NCBI GenBank assembly: GCA_022340285.1
Contig: JAJDOG010000003.1
Span: forward strand, 1 to 56,845
Source: Betaproteobacteria bacterium
GTDB taxonomy: Bacteria; Pseudomonadota; Gammaproteobacteria; Burkholderiales; SG8-39
Length of the DNA stretch: 56,845 nt
Direction: 5' to 3'
The notes under the pieces were generated by a model. The model saw only the letters and a list, made by a program, of their open reading frames with translations. It searched no databases and was not told where the DNA came from. Made by a program: the position numbers and the translations under genes. Shown piece by piece: positions 23,925-32,507 of this stretch. The first letter of the stretch is position 1. Every line of letters begins with the position of its first letter.

Positions 23925-25220
23925 ATGACCGCGGGCGAAAATCTCGATCTCGTCATCGTTGGCGGAGGCGTTGGCGGCGTAATCTGCCTGAAGTACGCCA
24001 AAGACGCCGGGCTGAGGACGCTGCTCCTGGAGCGCCGCGAGCGCATCGGCGGGCTGTGGCGTGACCTTCCGTCGTGGCAGGACATCCAGTTCCGCAAGGA
24101 GGACTGGACGCTCGGCGACCTTCCGCTTTCGGCAGAAGACCAACCGAACATCCTGCGCAACATCGAGGCCTGGGTCGAGCGCTTCGAGCTCGCGCCCCAT
24201 ATTCGCCTGAATGCGCCCGTCACGCACGCGCAGCCGAGCGAAAGCGGCTGGCACGTGACGACAGGTTCGGGCGAGTACGACGCGAAGTGGCTCATAGCCG
24301 CCACCGGCGGACACAATCGCCCCGTCGTTCCGCAGATCGAGCGGATCGAGTCGTCGATCATCGAATATCATTCTTCCGCCTTGCGAGATCCGGAGGACTT
24401 GAGGGACAAGCGCGTCACCGTCGTGGGAGGCGGCGCGTCCGCGTACGATCTTCTGGACCTCTGCTTCGCGCACGGCGCCCGCAGCGTCGCGTGGATCTAT
24501 CGTTCCACCAAGTGGATGCGCCCGACGCGCCGACTCAAGTACTTCGGAACCGACATGCGGCTCCTCGCAAGGTTCCAGATGCTCGGCCTGCCCATGGGAG
24601 TGGTGAACCGGCTGGCCAACCGGGACCTGCGGGTGAGATACGCGAAAGCGGGCATCGAGGAAATCATGCCGGACGGGGAGTTCGACATGCGGCGCCATCA
24701 GCTCATTCCAGGCCGACCGCGCATGATTCAGAATTTTCGCCGTATCGAGCGCCATCGCGGCGAAGTGCAATCTCTCCGTGGTAAGGCGATTGGCCTGTCA
24801 AGCGGCGAGCAGATCGAGACGGATCTGCTGCTCTGGGGAACCGGGTACGCCGTGGAGCTCGACTACCTCGGCGTGGAGGCGCTCAGCAGGACAAGGAGCC
24901 TGAACGAGCTCAGCGGGCGCTGCGCCTCGGTGTTTTGCTCGATCGACGCCCCTAACCTCTTCCTGCTCGCGCCCGGCGTGCTGGAAACGAATACATCGAC
25001 ACCTTGGGCCTATGCCCACGTGGCGAAGTCCATCATGTCCCACATCGCGGGCCGGCGCGTCTTCGTGAGCCCGCCGCGCCGGACCCTCACGAATCATTTC
25101 GACCTCGTCAAGATGCTGGCTCGGCACGACCGCCGCAACTACCCGTTCGGTCTTTGGTATCTGAAATATCTGTGGCTCGCGTTGCGCCATCCGAAGACAA
25201 GGCCGATGCCCATCCCTTGA
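23925..25220 (+). CDS. FAD-dependent monooxygenase-like oxidoreductase
   Basis: The 431-residue protein has an N-terminal FAD-binding loop VGGGVGGVICL (about residues 12-22) and a second nucleotide-binding loop VVGGGASAYDL near residue 167, the two-Rossmann layout of flavin-containing and Baeyer-Villiger-type monooxygenases. LWGTGYAVELDYLG near residue 305 is the usual C-terminal ATG-like motif. The exact FMO fingerprint is not complete, so the substrate and even the monooxygenase activity are uncertain. Confidence 0.82.
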   Translation: MTAGENLDLVIVGGGVGGVICLKYAKDAGLRTLLLERRERIGGLWRDLPSWQDIQFRKEDWTLGDLPLSAEDQPNILRNIEAWVERFELAPHIRLNAPVTHAQPSESGWHVTTGSGEYDAKWLIAATGGHNRPVVPQIERIESSIIEYHSSALRDPEDLRDKRVTVVGGGASAYDLLDLCFAHGARSVAWIYRSTKWMRPTRRLKYFGTDMRLLARFQMLGLPMGVVNRLANRDLRVRYAKAGIEEIMPDGEFDMRRHQLIPGRPRMIQNFRRIERHRGEVQSLRGKAIGLSSGEQIETDLLLWGTGYAVELDYLGVEALSRTRSLNELSGRCASVFCSIDAPNLFLLAPGVLETNTSTPWAYAHVAKSIMSHIAGRRVFVSPPRRTLTNHFDLVKMLARHDRRNYPFGLWYLKYLWLALRHPKTRPMPIP

Positions 25221-25314
25221 TCAGCGAAGTCGCTCAACGCAACTACGGGTTGGATTATGATTTCGGCTGGCCGCAGGCTTGTACTCATTCATCAATCTGT
25301 CCTGGGAACGATCA

Positions 25315-25758
25315 ATGAATTGGAACGTATATCTTTCTGGCGAAATACATACGGACTGGCGGCAGCAGATAATCGACGGTGCCCGGGCGAACGATTTGCC
25401 CATCACGTTCACATCCGCCGTGACGGATCACGACGCGAGCGATGCGGCCGGAGATGTGCTCGGCGCAGAGACGAGCAATTTCTGGCGCGATCACAAATCT
25501 TCCAAGGTCAATGGCATCCGCACGAAGACGCTGATGGACAAATGTGACGTCGCAGTCGTGCGTTTTGGAGACAAATACAAACAGTGGAACGCCGCCTTTG
25601 ACGCAGGGTATTGTGCGGCGATCGGAAAGCCCTACATAACCCTGCACGCCGAAGACATCATTCATCCCCTCAAGGAAGTGGATGCCTCCGCCATGGCCTG
25701 GGCGACGACCACCGGGCAAGTCGTAGAAATACTAAAATACGTCATCAGCGCTCGATGA
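25315..25758 (+). CDS. YtoQ family protein
   Basis: The 147-residue protein begins MNWNVYLSGEIHTDWR and contains AVTDHDASDAAGD and VVRFGDKYKQWNAAFDAGY, which mark the YtoQ family. The fold resembles nucleoside 2-deoxyribosyltransferases, with GEIH and WNAAFDAG in a putative nucleotide pocket, but activity is unproven. The ATG at 25315 is chosen because homology starts there. Confidence 0.82.
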   Translation: MNWNVYLSGEIHTDWRQQIIDGARANDLPITFTSAVTDHDASDAAGDVLGAETSNFWRDHKSSKVNGIRTKTLMDKCDVAVVRFGDKYKQWNAAFDAGYCAAIGKPYITLHAEDIIHPLKEVDASAMAWATTTGQVVEILKYVISAR

Positions 25759-25767
25759 CGTCCAGCC

Positions 25768-26049
25768 ATGGATACTGAAGTCCGAGACATAAACGGCACG
25801 GCGGTGCACGTCGGTACGCGAGTCCGCGTGCTGAAGATCAGCGAGTCGGTTCTCTCGCAGCTGTCGGATTCCGAAGCGGATGCGGCCCGACTGATGGAAG
25901 GCGAAGTGCTCGAGGTCTATGAGATCGACGAGTGGGGCGGCGCCTGGGTGGAGAAATCCTGGCGCGAAGGCGATGGAACACCCGTTTCACACGCACTGGG
26001 TCTGGGTCCCGAGCAGATGGAAGTCGTAGCGGATCAAGATGAGAGCTAG
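25768..26049 (+). CDS. Small beta-rich protein, SH3-like, unknown function
   Basis: The 93-residue acidic protein (GTRVRVLKISESVLSQLS, then MEGEVLEVYEIDEWGGAW) has a strand-turn pattern resembling a small SH3-like barrel. It starts nine bases after the YtoQ gene and is probably in its operon. No catalytic residues are evident. Confidence 0.6.
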   Translation: MDTEVRDINGTAVHVGTRVRVLKISESVLSQLSDSEADAARLMEGEVLEVYEIDEWGGAWVEKSWREGDGTPVSHALGLGPEQMEVVADQDES

Positions 26050-26090
26050 ACACCCGACCCATCTCCCATGCTTCCAGTGGAGGAATCATC

Positions 26091-26873
26091 ATGAGCGGCG
26101 AATTGCCGGTCGATCCCCTCGCCCTCCGGGAGGAGGTCAAGAGCAAGTATCGCGACGTGGCTCGCAATCCAAACGGCGAACATCACTTCCACACGGGTCG
26201 GCCGCTCGCCCGACGCCTGGGCTATGACGCAGCGCTGGTGGACTCGATGCCGGATGCGGCCGTCGAGTCGTTCGCCGGTGTGGCGAACCCGTTCGCGCTG
26301 CGAGCCCTTGACGCCGGAGAGAAGGTTGTCGACGCCGGATCGGGGGGCGGCTTCGACTGCTTCGTCGCCGCCCAGCAAGTCGGTCCGACGGGCAAGGTGG
26401 TCGGCATAGACATGCTTCCGGAAATGCTCGATAGGTCCCGTACGGCGGCCGGGCTCATGGGGCTCGAGCACGTCGAGTTTCGCGAGGGACTCCTGGAACG
26501 GATTCCCGTACCGGATGGCTGGGCCGACGTCGTCATCAGCAACGGCGTTATCAATCTCTGCGCGGACAAGAAGGAAGCCTTCTCCGAGCTGTGGCGGGTC
26601 ATGCGGCCCGGTGGGCGGTTACAGTTCGGCGACATCGCCAACGAAAAGCCGGTGCCGGCCGGAGCGCTAAGCGATATCGACCTGTGGACCGGATGAATTG
26701 CCGGCGGCCTTCCGTGCGAAGGCTGGCGACAGATGCTGGCGGAAATCGGATTTGTCGACATCCAGATCGGGCCGCCCTATGACACCTTCGGCGAGGCCAG
26801 AGGTGAGAAGAAGGCGCGGCTCTTCGCGGTGTACGGCCATACGTTCATGGCGCGTAAACCCCGGAGTCCGTAG
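26091..26873 (+). CDS. ArsM-like SAM methyltransferase with in-frame TGA, candidate selenoprotein
   Basis: The frame encodes 260 residues if the TGA at 26694-26696 is read through. It has SAM motif I VVDAGSGGGFDC (residues 79-90), VVGIDMLPEML and DVVISNGVINLCADK (147-160), matching the arsenite-methyltransferase group. Position 202, in DIDLWTG-U-IAGGLP, is TGA where relatives have cysteine, a catalytic arsenic-binding site in ArsM. The downstream 58 codons stay in the same frame, keep family motifs (EGWRQMLAEIGFVDI) and end in TAG. A hairpin starts nine bases after the TGA. Selenocysteine is thus more likely than truncation. The loop cysteine of ArsM (SNCVINL) is glycine here (Gly152), with Cys157 nearby, so true arsenite methylation is uncertain. 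Without readthrough the product is 201 residues. GGAGGAATC precedes the ATG. Confidence 0.72.
26694..26728 (+). promoter_or_regulatory. Candidate bacterial SECIS element after in-frame TGA
   Basis: After TGA, bases 26705-26712 pair with 26718-26725 (8 bp, one G-U), closing a 5-base loop CGTGC at 26713-26717; two more pairs form beyond a mismatch. The loop lies 16 bases from the TGA and has G at its second position, within the usual bacterial SECIS rules as I recall them. Confidence 0.6.
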
Positions 26874-26927
26874 CGCGGCCCCGCAAGGGTGTCAGGTTGA
26901 ACGATCCATACGGAGGGATGCGTCCTT

Positions 26928-27218
26928 ATGGCGGCTTACTGTTTCTTCGATATCCTGGAATTCACCGATCAGGCCAAGATGAACATGTATCGCGAAGGGG
27001 TTCTCGAGACGGTGCAGAAGTATCAGGGGCGCTATCTTGTTCTCGGCGGAAAGTGCGACGTAATCGAAGGGAATTGGCGGCCCACGGTACCGGTGATCAT
27101 CGAGTTTCCGAGCCTCGAGCAGGCGCATCGATGGTACAACTCTCCGGAGTACAAGCCTCTATTGAAGCTCCGTCTGGAAGGGTCGCGCGGCAACGCGGTG
27201 TTCATCGAAGGTCGTTAG
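26928..27218 (+). CDS. DUF1330 family protein
   Basis: The 96-residue protein (AAYCFFDILEFTDQAKMNMY, then VPVIIEFPSLEQAHRWYNSP) matches DUF1330, a dimeric ferredoxin-like alpha/beta barrel. Function is unknown; relatives resemble EthD or monooxygenase-like barrels. The WYNSPEY motif typical of the family is intact. It follows the candidate selenoprotein by 54 bp and may be transcribed with it. Confidence 0.85.
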   Translation: MAAYCFFDILEFTDQAKMNMYREGVLETVQKYQGRYLVLGGKCDVIEGNWRPTVPVIIEFPSLEQAHRWYNSPEYKPLLKLRLEGSRGNAVFIEGR

Positions 27219-27264
27219 CCGATCGCCGGGACGGCTCTTCAAACTGGAATCGGGAGGTACGTCC

Positions 27265-27738
27265 ATGCGCAAGCGAATCATCGCCCCGAATCGACAGGAA
27301 GCCGTGCCTCCCGACCAGGACTGGTTGAACGTGGAGGATCTTGCGCTGGTGGAAATCACCTCGGAAGAAGCGGCTCACCCAATCGAATCCGCGTTGCTGA
27401 GCGGCGGCACGCCCGGCTGGCGCGCTGCAGATCCGGGAAAGCAGACGATCCGACTTCTCTTTACCCAGCCGCAACCGCTGCGGAGGATCTGGCTGAACTT
27501 CGTGGAGGACCACGCCGAGCGCACGCAAGAGTACGTGCTGCGCTGGTCAGCGGATGGCGGGCAGTCGTACCGGGAAATCGTGCGGCAGCAGTGGAACTTC
27601 AGCCCCCAGGGCGCGACCTCCGAGACGGAGGACCATCACGTGGAGCTTCCAGCCGTCACCGTGCTCGAGTTGAGCATCATTCCGGACACGAGCGGGGCTA
27701 AATCATTTGCATCGCTGGAGCAGTTGCGACTTGCATAG
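27265..27738 (+). CDS. Beta-sandwich (discoidin-like) protein, unknown function
   Basis: The 157-residue protein has a beta-rich core with W-x-A-A-D and IRLLFTQPQPLRRIWLNFVE followed by LRWSADGGQSYREI, a pattern like F5/8-type C carbohydrate-binding domains. There is no signal peptide. GGGAGGTA lies upstream of the ATG. The ligand is unknown; the fold call is by pattern only. Confidence 0.55.
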   Translation: MRKRIIAPNRQEAVPPDQDWLNVEDLALVEITSEEAAHPIESALLSGGTPGWRAADPGKQTIRLLFTQPQPLRRIWLNFVEDHAERTQEYVLRWSADGGQSYREIVRQQWNFSPQGATSETEDHHVELPAVTVLELSIIPDTSGAKSFASLEQLRLA

Positions 27739-27973
27739 CCTTTTGCCAAGCCGGGCCGCCCGACGGCAAAGCCGCCGAGTTCCCAGCCGCCTTGGTCTCG
27801 TCCTGACCTTCTGCCTGTTGATCGGGCTCCTGATCTGGCGATCGGTGATGCCCGGGAGTCCTCTTTGGGTCGATCTCTCGGCGCTGGCTTGCGCGGGGGT
27901 GCTCCTGCTGATGGTCAAGGTGGCCACGGGAAACGCCGGTCCGCCCCGGAACAAGGACAAGCCTCGTAGCTAG
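27707..27973 (+). CDS. Small membrane protein, start uncertain
   Basis: The 88-residue product has a basic N-terminus and two hydrophobic helices (about residues 28-45 and 53-72). The ATG overlaps the previous gene by 32 bp, so a later non-ATG start is possible. No family is recognised; existence is moderately supported by its membrane-like sequence and length. Confidence 0.45.
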   Translation: MHRWSSCDLHSLLPSRAARRQSRRVPSRLGLVLTFCLLIGLLIWRSVMPGSPLWVDLSALACAGVLLLMVKVATGNAGPPRNKDKPRS

Positions 27974-28096
27974 TCGACGTCTTTCCGGCGCGCCGTGTCG
28001 AAATAAACGCAGAGAGATTTCGACGCTCGTGCTCTACGATAAGCAAGACGCGACGAATCCCTCCCATCACATTTTTGCGTCCTGACGAGGCTCACC

Positions 28097-28507
28097 ATGC
28101 GAAGAAGCGCCTGGTATTCCCGATTCGCGAAGGCCGCGGCGCATTTCTGCGGCCGCCCGAGAGTGTTCGTTCTTGCGGTGGCTGTTATCGCAGCGTGGGT
28201 CGTCACGGGACCGATGTTTGGTTACAGCGACACCTGGCAACTGGTCATCAACACCGGCACGACGATCGTCACTTTCCTGATGGTCTTTCTGATCCAGAAC
28301 ACACAGAATCGGGATACGGAGGCCATTCAGGTGAAACTCGACGAGCTCATTCGGGCGACCAAGGGCGCACACAACGCTCTCCTCGATTTGGAAGAGCTCG
28401 AGGAAGACACCCTGGAAGGATTTCGAACCCGGTACCAGGCGCTTGCAGCCGCGGCGCGAACGGAGCTGGGCCGTGGCGTCGAAGACACCGGAACGCCCGA
28501 GCCATGA
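28097..28507 (+). CDS. Low-affinity iron permease-like small membrane protein
   Basis: The 136-residue protein has two transmembrane helices (about residues 22-44 and 51-70) and QLVINTGTTIVTFLMVFLIQ followed by TQNRDTEAIQVKLDELIR, which is diagnostic of the low-affinity Fe/Cu permease family (Pfam Iron_permease). The name comes from yeast Fet4; bacterial members are not proven transporters. A coiled acidic tail follows. Confidence 0.85.
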   Translation: MRRSAWYSRFAKAAAHFCGRPRVFVLAVAVIAAWVVTGPMFGYSDTWQLVINTGTTIVTFLMVFLIQNTQNRDTEAIQVKLDELIRATKGAHNALLDLEELEEDTLEGFRTRYQALAAAARTELGRGVEDTGTPEP

Positions 28508-28520
28508 TCGACGGCCCGCG

Positions 28521-29507
28521 ATGACGTTGCAGACGGATAAGCCCGGACGTGCATCGGACTTCCGGGGCAAGGCGACACAGGGCGTCGCCCTGGCGGCGCT
28601 TGTTCTCCTGACGCCGTTCTCGCTCAACAACTTCTACCAAGGCCGCTATATCCTGGGTGCCGGGTCTCTGGCAATCGTGGCGATACTCGCCGCCAGCGCC
28701 TGGGGCGTCAGTCGCGGCCGAGATTACTCCTCGCTCACGCTACTGGGCCTCGTGCCGGCCGTCGTGTTCTTCCTGGCCTTTGCGCTGCGCAAGCAGGGAA
28801 TAATCGGCGCGCTGTGGTGCTATCCGGCGGTGATCTCCTTCTATTTCATGCTTCCCGAGCGAAAAGCTTGGATCGCCAATGCAGTCCTTCTCGCCGTAGC
28901 CCTTCCCCAGGCCTGGGGTGCCCTCGAAGCGCCGTTGGCGGCGAGGGTCGCGGCGACGCTTCTGGCGGTGAGCGCGTTCTCGGCGATCTTCGTGCGCGTG
29001 ATCATCGACCAGCAGCGCAGGCTGGAGGCCCAGGCGATCACCGACCCGCTGACCGGCCTTTCCAATCGGACAACGCTCCGCGCCGCGCTCGAGCAGGCGA
29101 TCCAGCAGAGCAGCCGCACCCGCACGCCCATGACGCTCGTCGCGCTCGATCTCGATCGCTTCAAGTCGATCAACGATTCGCTGGGCCACGACGCCGGGGA
29201 CTCGGTCCTGCGCGCGGTCGGCGACCTACTTCACCGCCGCATCCGCCGCGCGGACAAGGTTTTCCGCCTCGGGGGAGAGGAGTTCCTGGCCCTTCTGTAC
29301 GGCACCAACGAGGAGAACGGCCGGCGAGTCGCCGAGGAGCTGCGCGGCGCGGTGGCGTCGCTCGCGCTGCTTCCTGATCGTCCGGTGACCGTCAGCATCG
29401 GTGTCGCCACGCTGCGACCTGACGAGAGTTGGATAGAGTGGATGAAGCGCAGCGACGAGAATCTCTACCGCGCCAAGGCCAGCGGCCGCGACCGGGTCGC
29501 GGCCTGA
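28521..29507 (+). CDS. Membrane-bound diguanylate cyclase (GGDEF)
   Basis: The 328-residue protein (ATG at 28521) has about six transmembrane helices in residues 15-165, then a GGDEF domain (about 175-328). The active-site motif is GGEEF, and an RRAD inhibitory I-site lies five residues before it, so product inhibition by cyclic di-GMP is expected. It makes cyclic di-GMP from two GTP at the membrane. The lipoprotein gene that follows starts two bases after its stop, so the two may be a signalling pair. Confidence 0.92.
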   Translation: MTLQTDKPGRASDFRGKATQGVALAALVLLTPFSLNNFYQGRYILGAGSLAIVAILAASAWGVSRGRDYSSLTLLGLVPAVVFFLAFALRKQGIIGALWCYPAVISFYFMLPERKAWIANAVLLAVALPQAWGALEAPLAARVAATLLAVSAFSAIFVRVIIDQQRRLEAQAITDPLTGLSNRTTLRAALEQAIQQSSRTRTPMTLVALDLDRFKSINDSLGHDAGDSVLRAVGDLLHRRIRRADKVFRLGGEEFLALLYGTNEENGRRVAEELRGAVASLALLPDRPVTVSIGVATLRPDESWIEWMKRSDENLYRAKASGRDRVAA

Positions 29508-29509
29508 CG

Positions 29510-30088
29510 ATGCCTGCCGGGCGACTGGATCTTCGCGCGCTCTTCGCGCTGGTCGTGGTCTGCAGCATGGCTGCGTGCGGATCGGAAGAGCCCGTCTCTA
29601 CAGAGGACAAGGAAATTTTCCTGCGCGCGGCGGAGTTCGCGAGGTTTGGCTTCCACTACGACAACGTCGACGCCCTCGAGACCTTTTCCAAGGTTCGCAA
29701 CTTCGACGGTACGTATCAGCTCACCTATCAGTTCAGGACGCCGGAAGGGGAGACGGATCGCCCGCTGTACATCCACGTCAGCGTGGCGGTCGAGCGCCGC
29801 GCCTCGGATGCCATGATGGCCCAGAAGGCCGAGAAGCTCGGGTTGCTGATCGGCTTCCAATCGGAAGGCGCCGAGGAGCGCGAGGTGCCCGGGACGTATC
29901 CCTACGGCGACGACGCCAGGCTGTCGCTGATCGTCAAGGGCGAGAATCCGATCGGCAACATCTTCACCATGCGCGACGGCGGAAAGACGTACCTGCTGGT
30001 CGTGTCCGGCCTCTATTTCGACGATCCGGCCCTCTTCAACAAGGTGATCGGGCCGAAGGCGCAACGCTTTGCCGCCTATTCGCCGTAG
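29510..30088 (+). CDS. Lipoprotein of unknown function
   Basis: The 192-residue protein has a lipoprotein signal with lipobox SMAAC (Cys23), then GSEEPVSTEDKE and a mature domain of mixed alpha/beta structure. The ATG at 29510 lies immediately after the diguanylate cyclase stop. It is probably anchored in the outer or inner membrane. No known family is recognised; a partner or input role for the cyclase is only inference. Confidence 0.7.
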   Translation: MPAGRLDLRALFALVVVCSMAACGSEEPVSTEDKEIFLRAAEFARFGFHYDNVDALETFSKVRNFDGTYQLTYQFRTPEGETDRPLYIHVSVAVERRASDAMMAQKAEKLGLLIGFQSEGAEEREVPGTYPYGDDARLSLIVKGENPIGNIFTMRDGGKTYLLVVSGLYFDDPALFNKVIGPKAQRFAAYSP

Positions 30089-30095
30089 CGGAAAC

Positions 30096-30959
30096 ATGCT
30101 ATCTACGTTGGTCATGCACTCGATCTTCGGAGCGCGCGGAGGCAAGCGTTCATCAAGCCTGCTGGTCATCGCGTCGCTCGTGACCGCCATGGCGCTTGCA
30201 CACGCGCCCGCGGCGGCACAGGACCAGAGCGGACCCGCAAAGTGGGCTGGCGCGCCGCACCGCTCCGCGCGCAACGTCGCACGGGATGCCTACCGACATC
30301 CACTCGAGGTGCTCGCTTTCTTCGGCGTCAAGGACGACAGCACGGTCGTCGAGATCCTGCCGGGTAGCGGCGGCTATTACATGGAGATCCTCGCGCCCTA
30401 TCTGAAGGAAAGAGGACGCTACATCGCCGCGAACCGCGATTCAGCCGCGCCGCCGCAGTATCTGGCCGATCACAGGAAGCTGCTGGCGCGGCTCGAGGCG
30501 CAACCCGTCCTCTACGGAGCGGTGGTCGTCACGCAATTCAACGCCGACTTGCACGAGATTGCGCCGCCGGGCAGCGCAGACTTCGTGCTCACCTTCCGTA
30601 ATCTGCACAACTGGATCGCGCGCAACGAGATCGACGGAGCGCTGCGCGCCTTCCACAAGGCTTTGAAGCCGGGGGGCGTGCTCGGCGTCGTCGACCATCG
30701 CGGGCGCACCGATCTGTCGCAGGAAGCGCAGATGAAAAGCGGCTACGTCCGCGAGGACGTGGCCATCGCCCTCATCGAGAAGGCCGGCTTCAGACTGGTG
30801 GGCACTTCCGAAGTCAACGCCAACCCGAAGGACACGAAGGATCACCCGGCAGGCGTGTGGACGCTGCCGCCGACCTATCGGCTCAAGGACAAGGATCGCG
30901 CGAAGTACGCGGCGATCGGCGAGAGCGACCGTTTCACGCTTAAGTTCGTGAAGCGATGA
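30096..30959 (+). CDS. Exported class I methyltransferase-like protein
   Basis: The 287-residue protein has a signal peptide (about residues 1-41, ending APAAAQD) and a methyltransferase fold with VVEILPGSGGYYMEIL near residue 85 and FVLTFRNLHNWI. The C-terminal DHRGRTD and AGFRLVGTSE strands complete it. SAM is not normally available in the periplasm, so either the signal is unused or the domain has another role; exported relatives are widespread but unexplained. It starts seven bases after the lipoprotein gene and ends overlapping the next gene (ATGA). Confidence 0.78.
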   Translation: MLSTLVMHSIFGARGGKRSSSLLVIASLVTAMALAHAPAAAQDQSGPAKWAGAPHRSARNVARDAYRHPLEVLAFFGVKDDSTVVEILPGSGGYYMEILAPYLKERGRYIAANRDSAAPPQYLADHRKLLARLEAQPVLYGAVVVTQFNADLHEIAPPGSADFVLTFRNLHNWIARNEIDGALRAFHKALKPGGVLGVVDHRGRTDLSQEAQMKSGYVREDVAIALIEKAGFRLVGTSEVNANPKDTKDHPAGVWTLPPTYRLKDKDRAKYAAIGESDRFTLKFVKR

Positions 30960-31627
30960 CGCAACGGATCGAAGCCCCTACCAAGATCGAGATCGCGCTC
31001 CTGGAGCCGTTCGCGGGACTGCCCCTCGACCGGATCGTCGTACCGTCAACCGGTACCGAAATCAATGACGCCGCTGCAGACCTCGCTACGGCGCGTTTCG
31101 TCGGCTTCGACACCGAATCGAAGCCGGTGTTCGCGAAGGGAGAGGTCTCCGACGGGCCGCACGTCGTGCAGTTCTCGACGCTGGAAAGGGCGTACATCTT
31201 TCAGCTCCATCGCCCGGAATGTCACGAGGCGGTCGGCGCTCTCCTCGCGTCGATCGCTGTCGTCAAGGTCGGCTTCGGTCTGCGCTCGGACCAGGACCAA
31301 TTGCCGAGGAAGCTGGGCGTTCACCCGCGCGCCGTTCTCGATCTTAACGCCGTCTTTCGCCGCCACGGTTACCGCAAGGCAATCGGGGTCAAGGCGGCGG
31401 TCGCCGTCGTGTTCAAGCAGAAGTTCCAGAAGTCGCGGCGCATGACGACCTCTAACTGGGCACGACGGGAACTCATGCCGAACCAGCTCATCTATGCCGC
31501 CAACGACGCCTACGCCGCAGTGAAGGTTCTCGACGCGCTCCGCCTGAGCGAAGACGAGCTTCCGATCACGGACGTGGCCCGATCCGAGGGCGGGTCTTCC
31601 GCATCCGCCGCGCATCCCGGCCACTAG
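30956..31627 (+). CDS. RNase D-like 3'-5' exonuclease
   Basis: The 223-residue protein has the DEDD exonuclease core: ARFVGFDTES (motif I), VVKVGFGLRSDQDQL (motif II) and YAANDAYAAVKVLDAL (motif III with a tyrosine, DEDDy type). It lacks the HRDC domain of full RNase D, so it is a stand-alone domain that probably trims RNA or DNA 3' ends. It overlaps the methyltransferase stop by four bases. Confidence 0.88.
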   Translation: MTQRIEAPTKIEIALLEPFAGLPLDRIVVPSTGTEINDAAADLATARFVGFDTESKPVFAKGEVSDGPHVVQFSTLERAYIFQLHRPECHEAVGALLASIAVVKVGFGLRSDQDQLPRKLGVHPRAVLDLNAVFRRHGYRKAIGVKAAVAVVFKQKFQKSRRMTTSNWARRELMPNQLIYAANDAYAAVKVLDALRLSEDELPITDVARSEGGSSASAAHPGH

Positions 31628-31646
31628 GCTCAAACGGGGAAGAAGG

Positions 31647-32507
31647 ATGGCAAGCGGGGTGCCGTATGCGCTGCTCACGCTGTTCTGCTTCGGACTGAAC
31701 GACCTGCTGTTCAAGCGGGCGGCGCAGCACGGCGCCGCTTCGCATCAGATCATGATGGTCCTGACGCTGACCATGCTGCCGTTTTTCATGGCGTACGGCC
31801 TGCTGACGCAGTCGGTCGTCCCCGCCCCTGCGGCGCTCTGGGGCTCGCTGGGCGGCCTGTTCGCCTTCTTCGGCTTCTACAACTTCTCGCGCAGCTTGAG
31901 ATCGGGCGCGGTCAGCGTTCTCTCACCGATCTTCCGGCTGCAGTTCGTCGTCACCGCCGTCCTCGCGCTGGCGTTTCTCGGCGAATATCTGTCGATCGTC
32001 AAGGTCGGGGGACTGTTGCTCGCGATCGCCGCGGTGTGGTTGCTGCTGGGCAATGCGGTCGGCGCGAAAGTCGAGGTGCCGCGCGACGCGATGGCGCGGG
32101 TGCTCATGGCGACGATCGCGGTCGGGATCGCCTTCTTTCTGTTCAAGCTGGCGTTGCGACAAGGCGCGACGCCAGCCACCGTGCTGCTTTGCCAGATCTT
32201 CGCGCTTGCCTCGGCTTCGACGCTGTTGTCGGTCTACTTCGATCGCGCCTTCACCGCATCACCGGCCGCGTTGCGCTATGGCATCCCGTTCGGTGTGTCG
32301 CAGGCCGTCGGCTTCGGCGCGCTCATCGAGGGGCTGGCGATCGGCGAGGCAAGCGTGCTGGTCCCGATCGCGCAACTGTCGTTCATTCTCACCGCGGTGA
32401 TCGGGCTGACGTTCATGAAGGAAGCGGTCACCGCGCGCAAGATGGTGGGCCTTGCCGCGGCGGTGGGCGCCGTCGCCTTGCTGGCCCTGGCGGCGCGACA
32501 CGTATGA
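31647..32507 (+). CDS. EamA/DMT family transporter
   Basis: The 286-residue protein has about ten hydrophobic helices in two EamA repeats, as in drug/metabolite transporters such as RhaT or YdcZ relatives. The substrate is unknown. It overlaps the GNAT gene by four bases (ATGA), so both are probably expressed together. Confidence 0.88.
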   Translation: MASGVPYALLTLFCFGLNDLLFKRAAQHGAASHQIMMVLTLTMLPFFMAYGLLTQSVVPAPAALWGSLGGLFAFFGFYNFSRSLRSGAVSVLSPIFRLQFVVTAVLALAFLGEYLSIVKVGGLLLAIAAVWLLLGNAVGAKVEVPRDAMARVLMATIAVGIAFFLFKLALRQGATPATVLLCQIFALASASTLLSVYFDRAFTASPAALRYGIPFGVSQAVGFGALIEGLAIGEASVLVPIAQLSFILTAVIGLTFMKEAVTARKMVGLAAAVGAVALLALAARHV

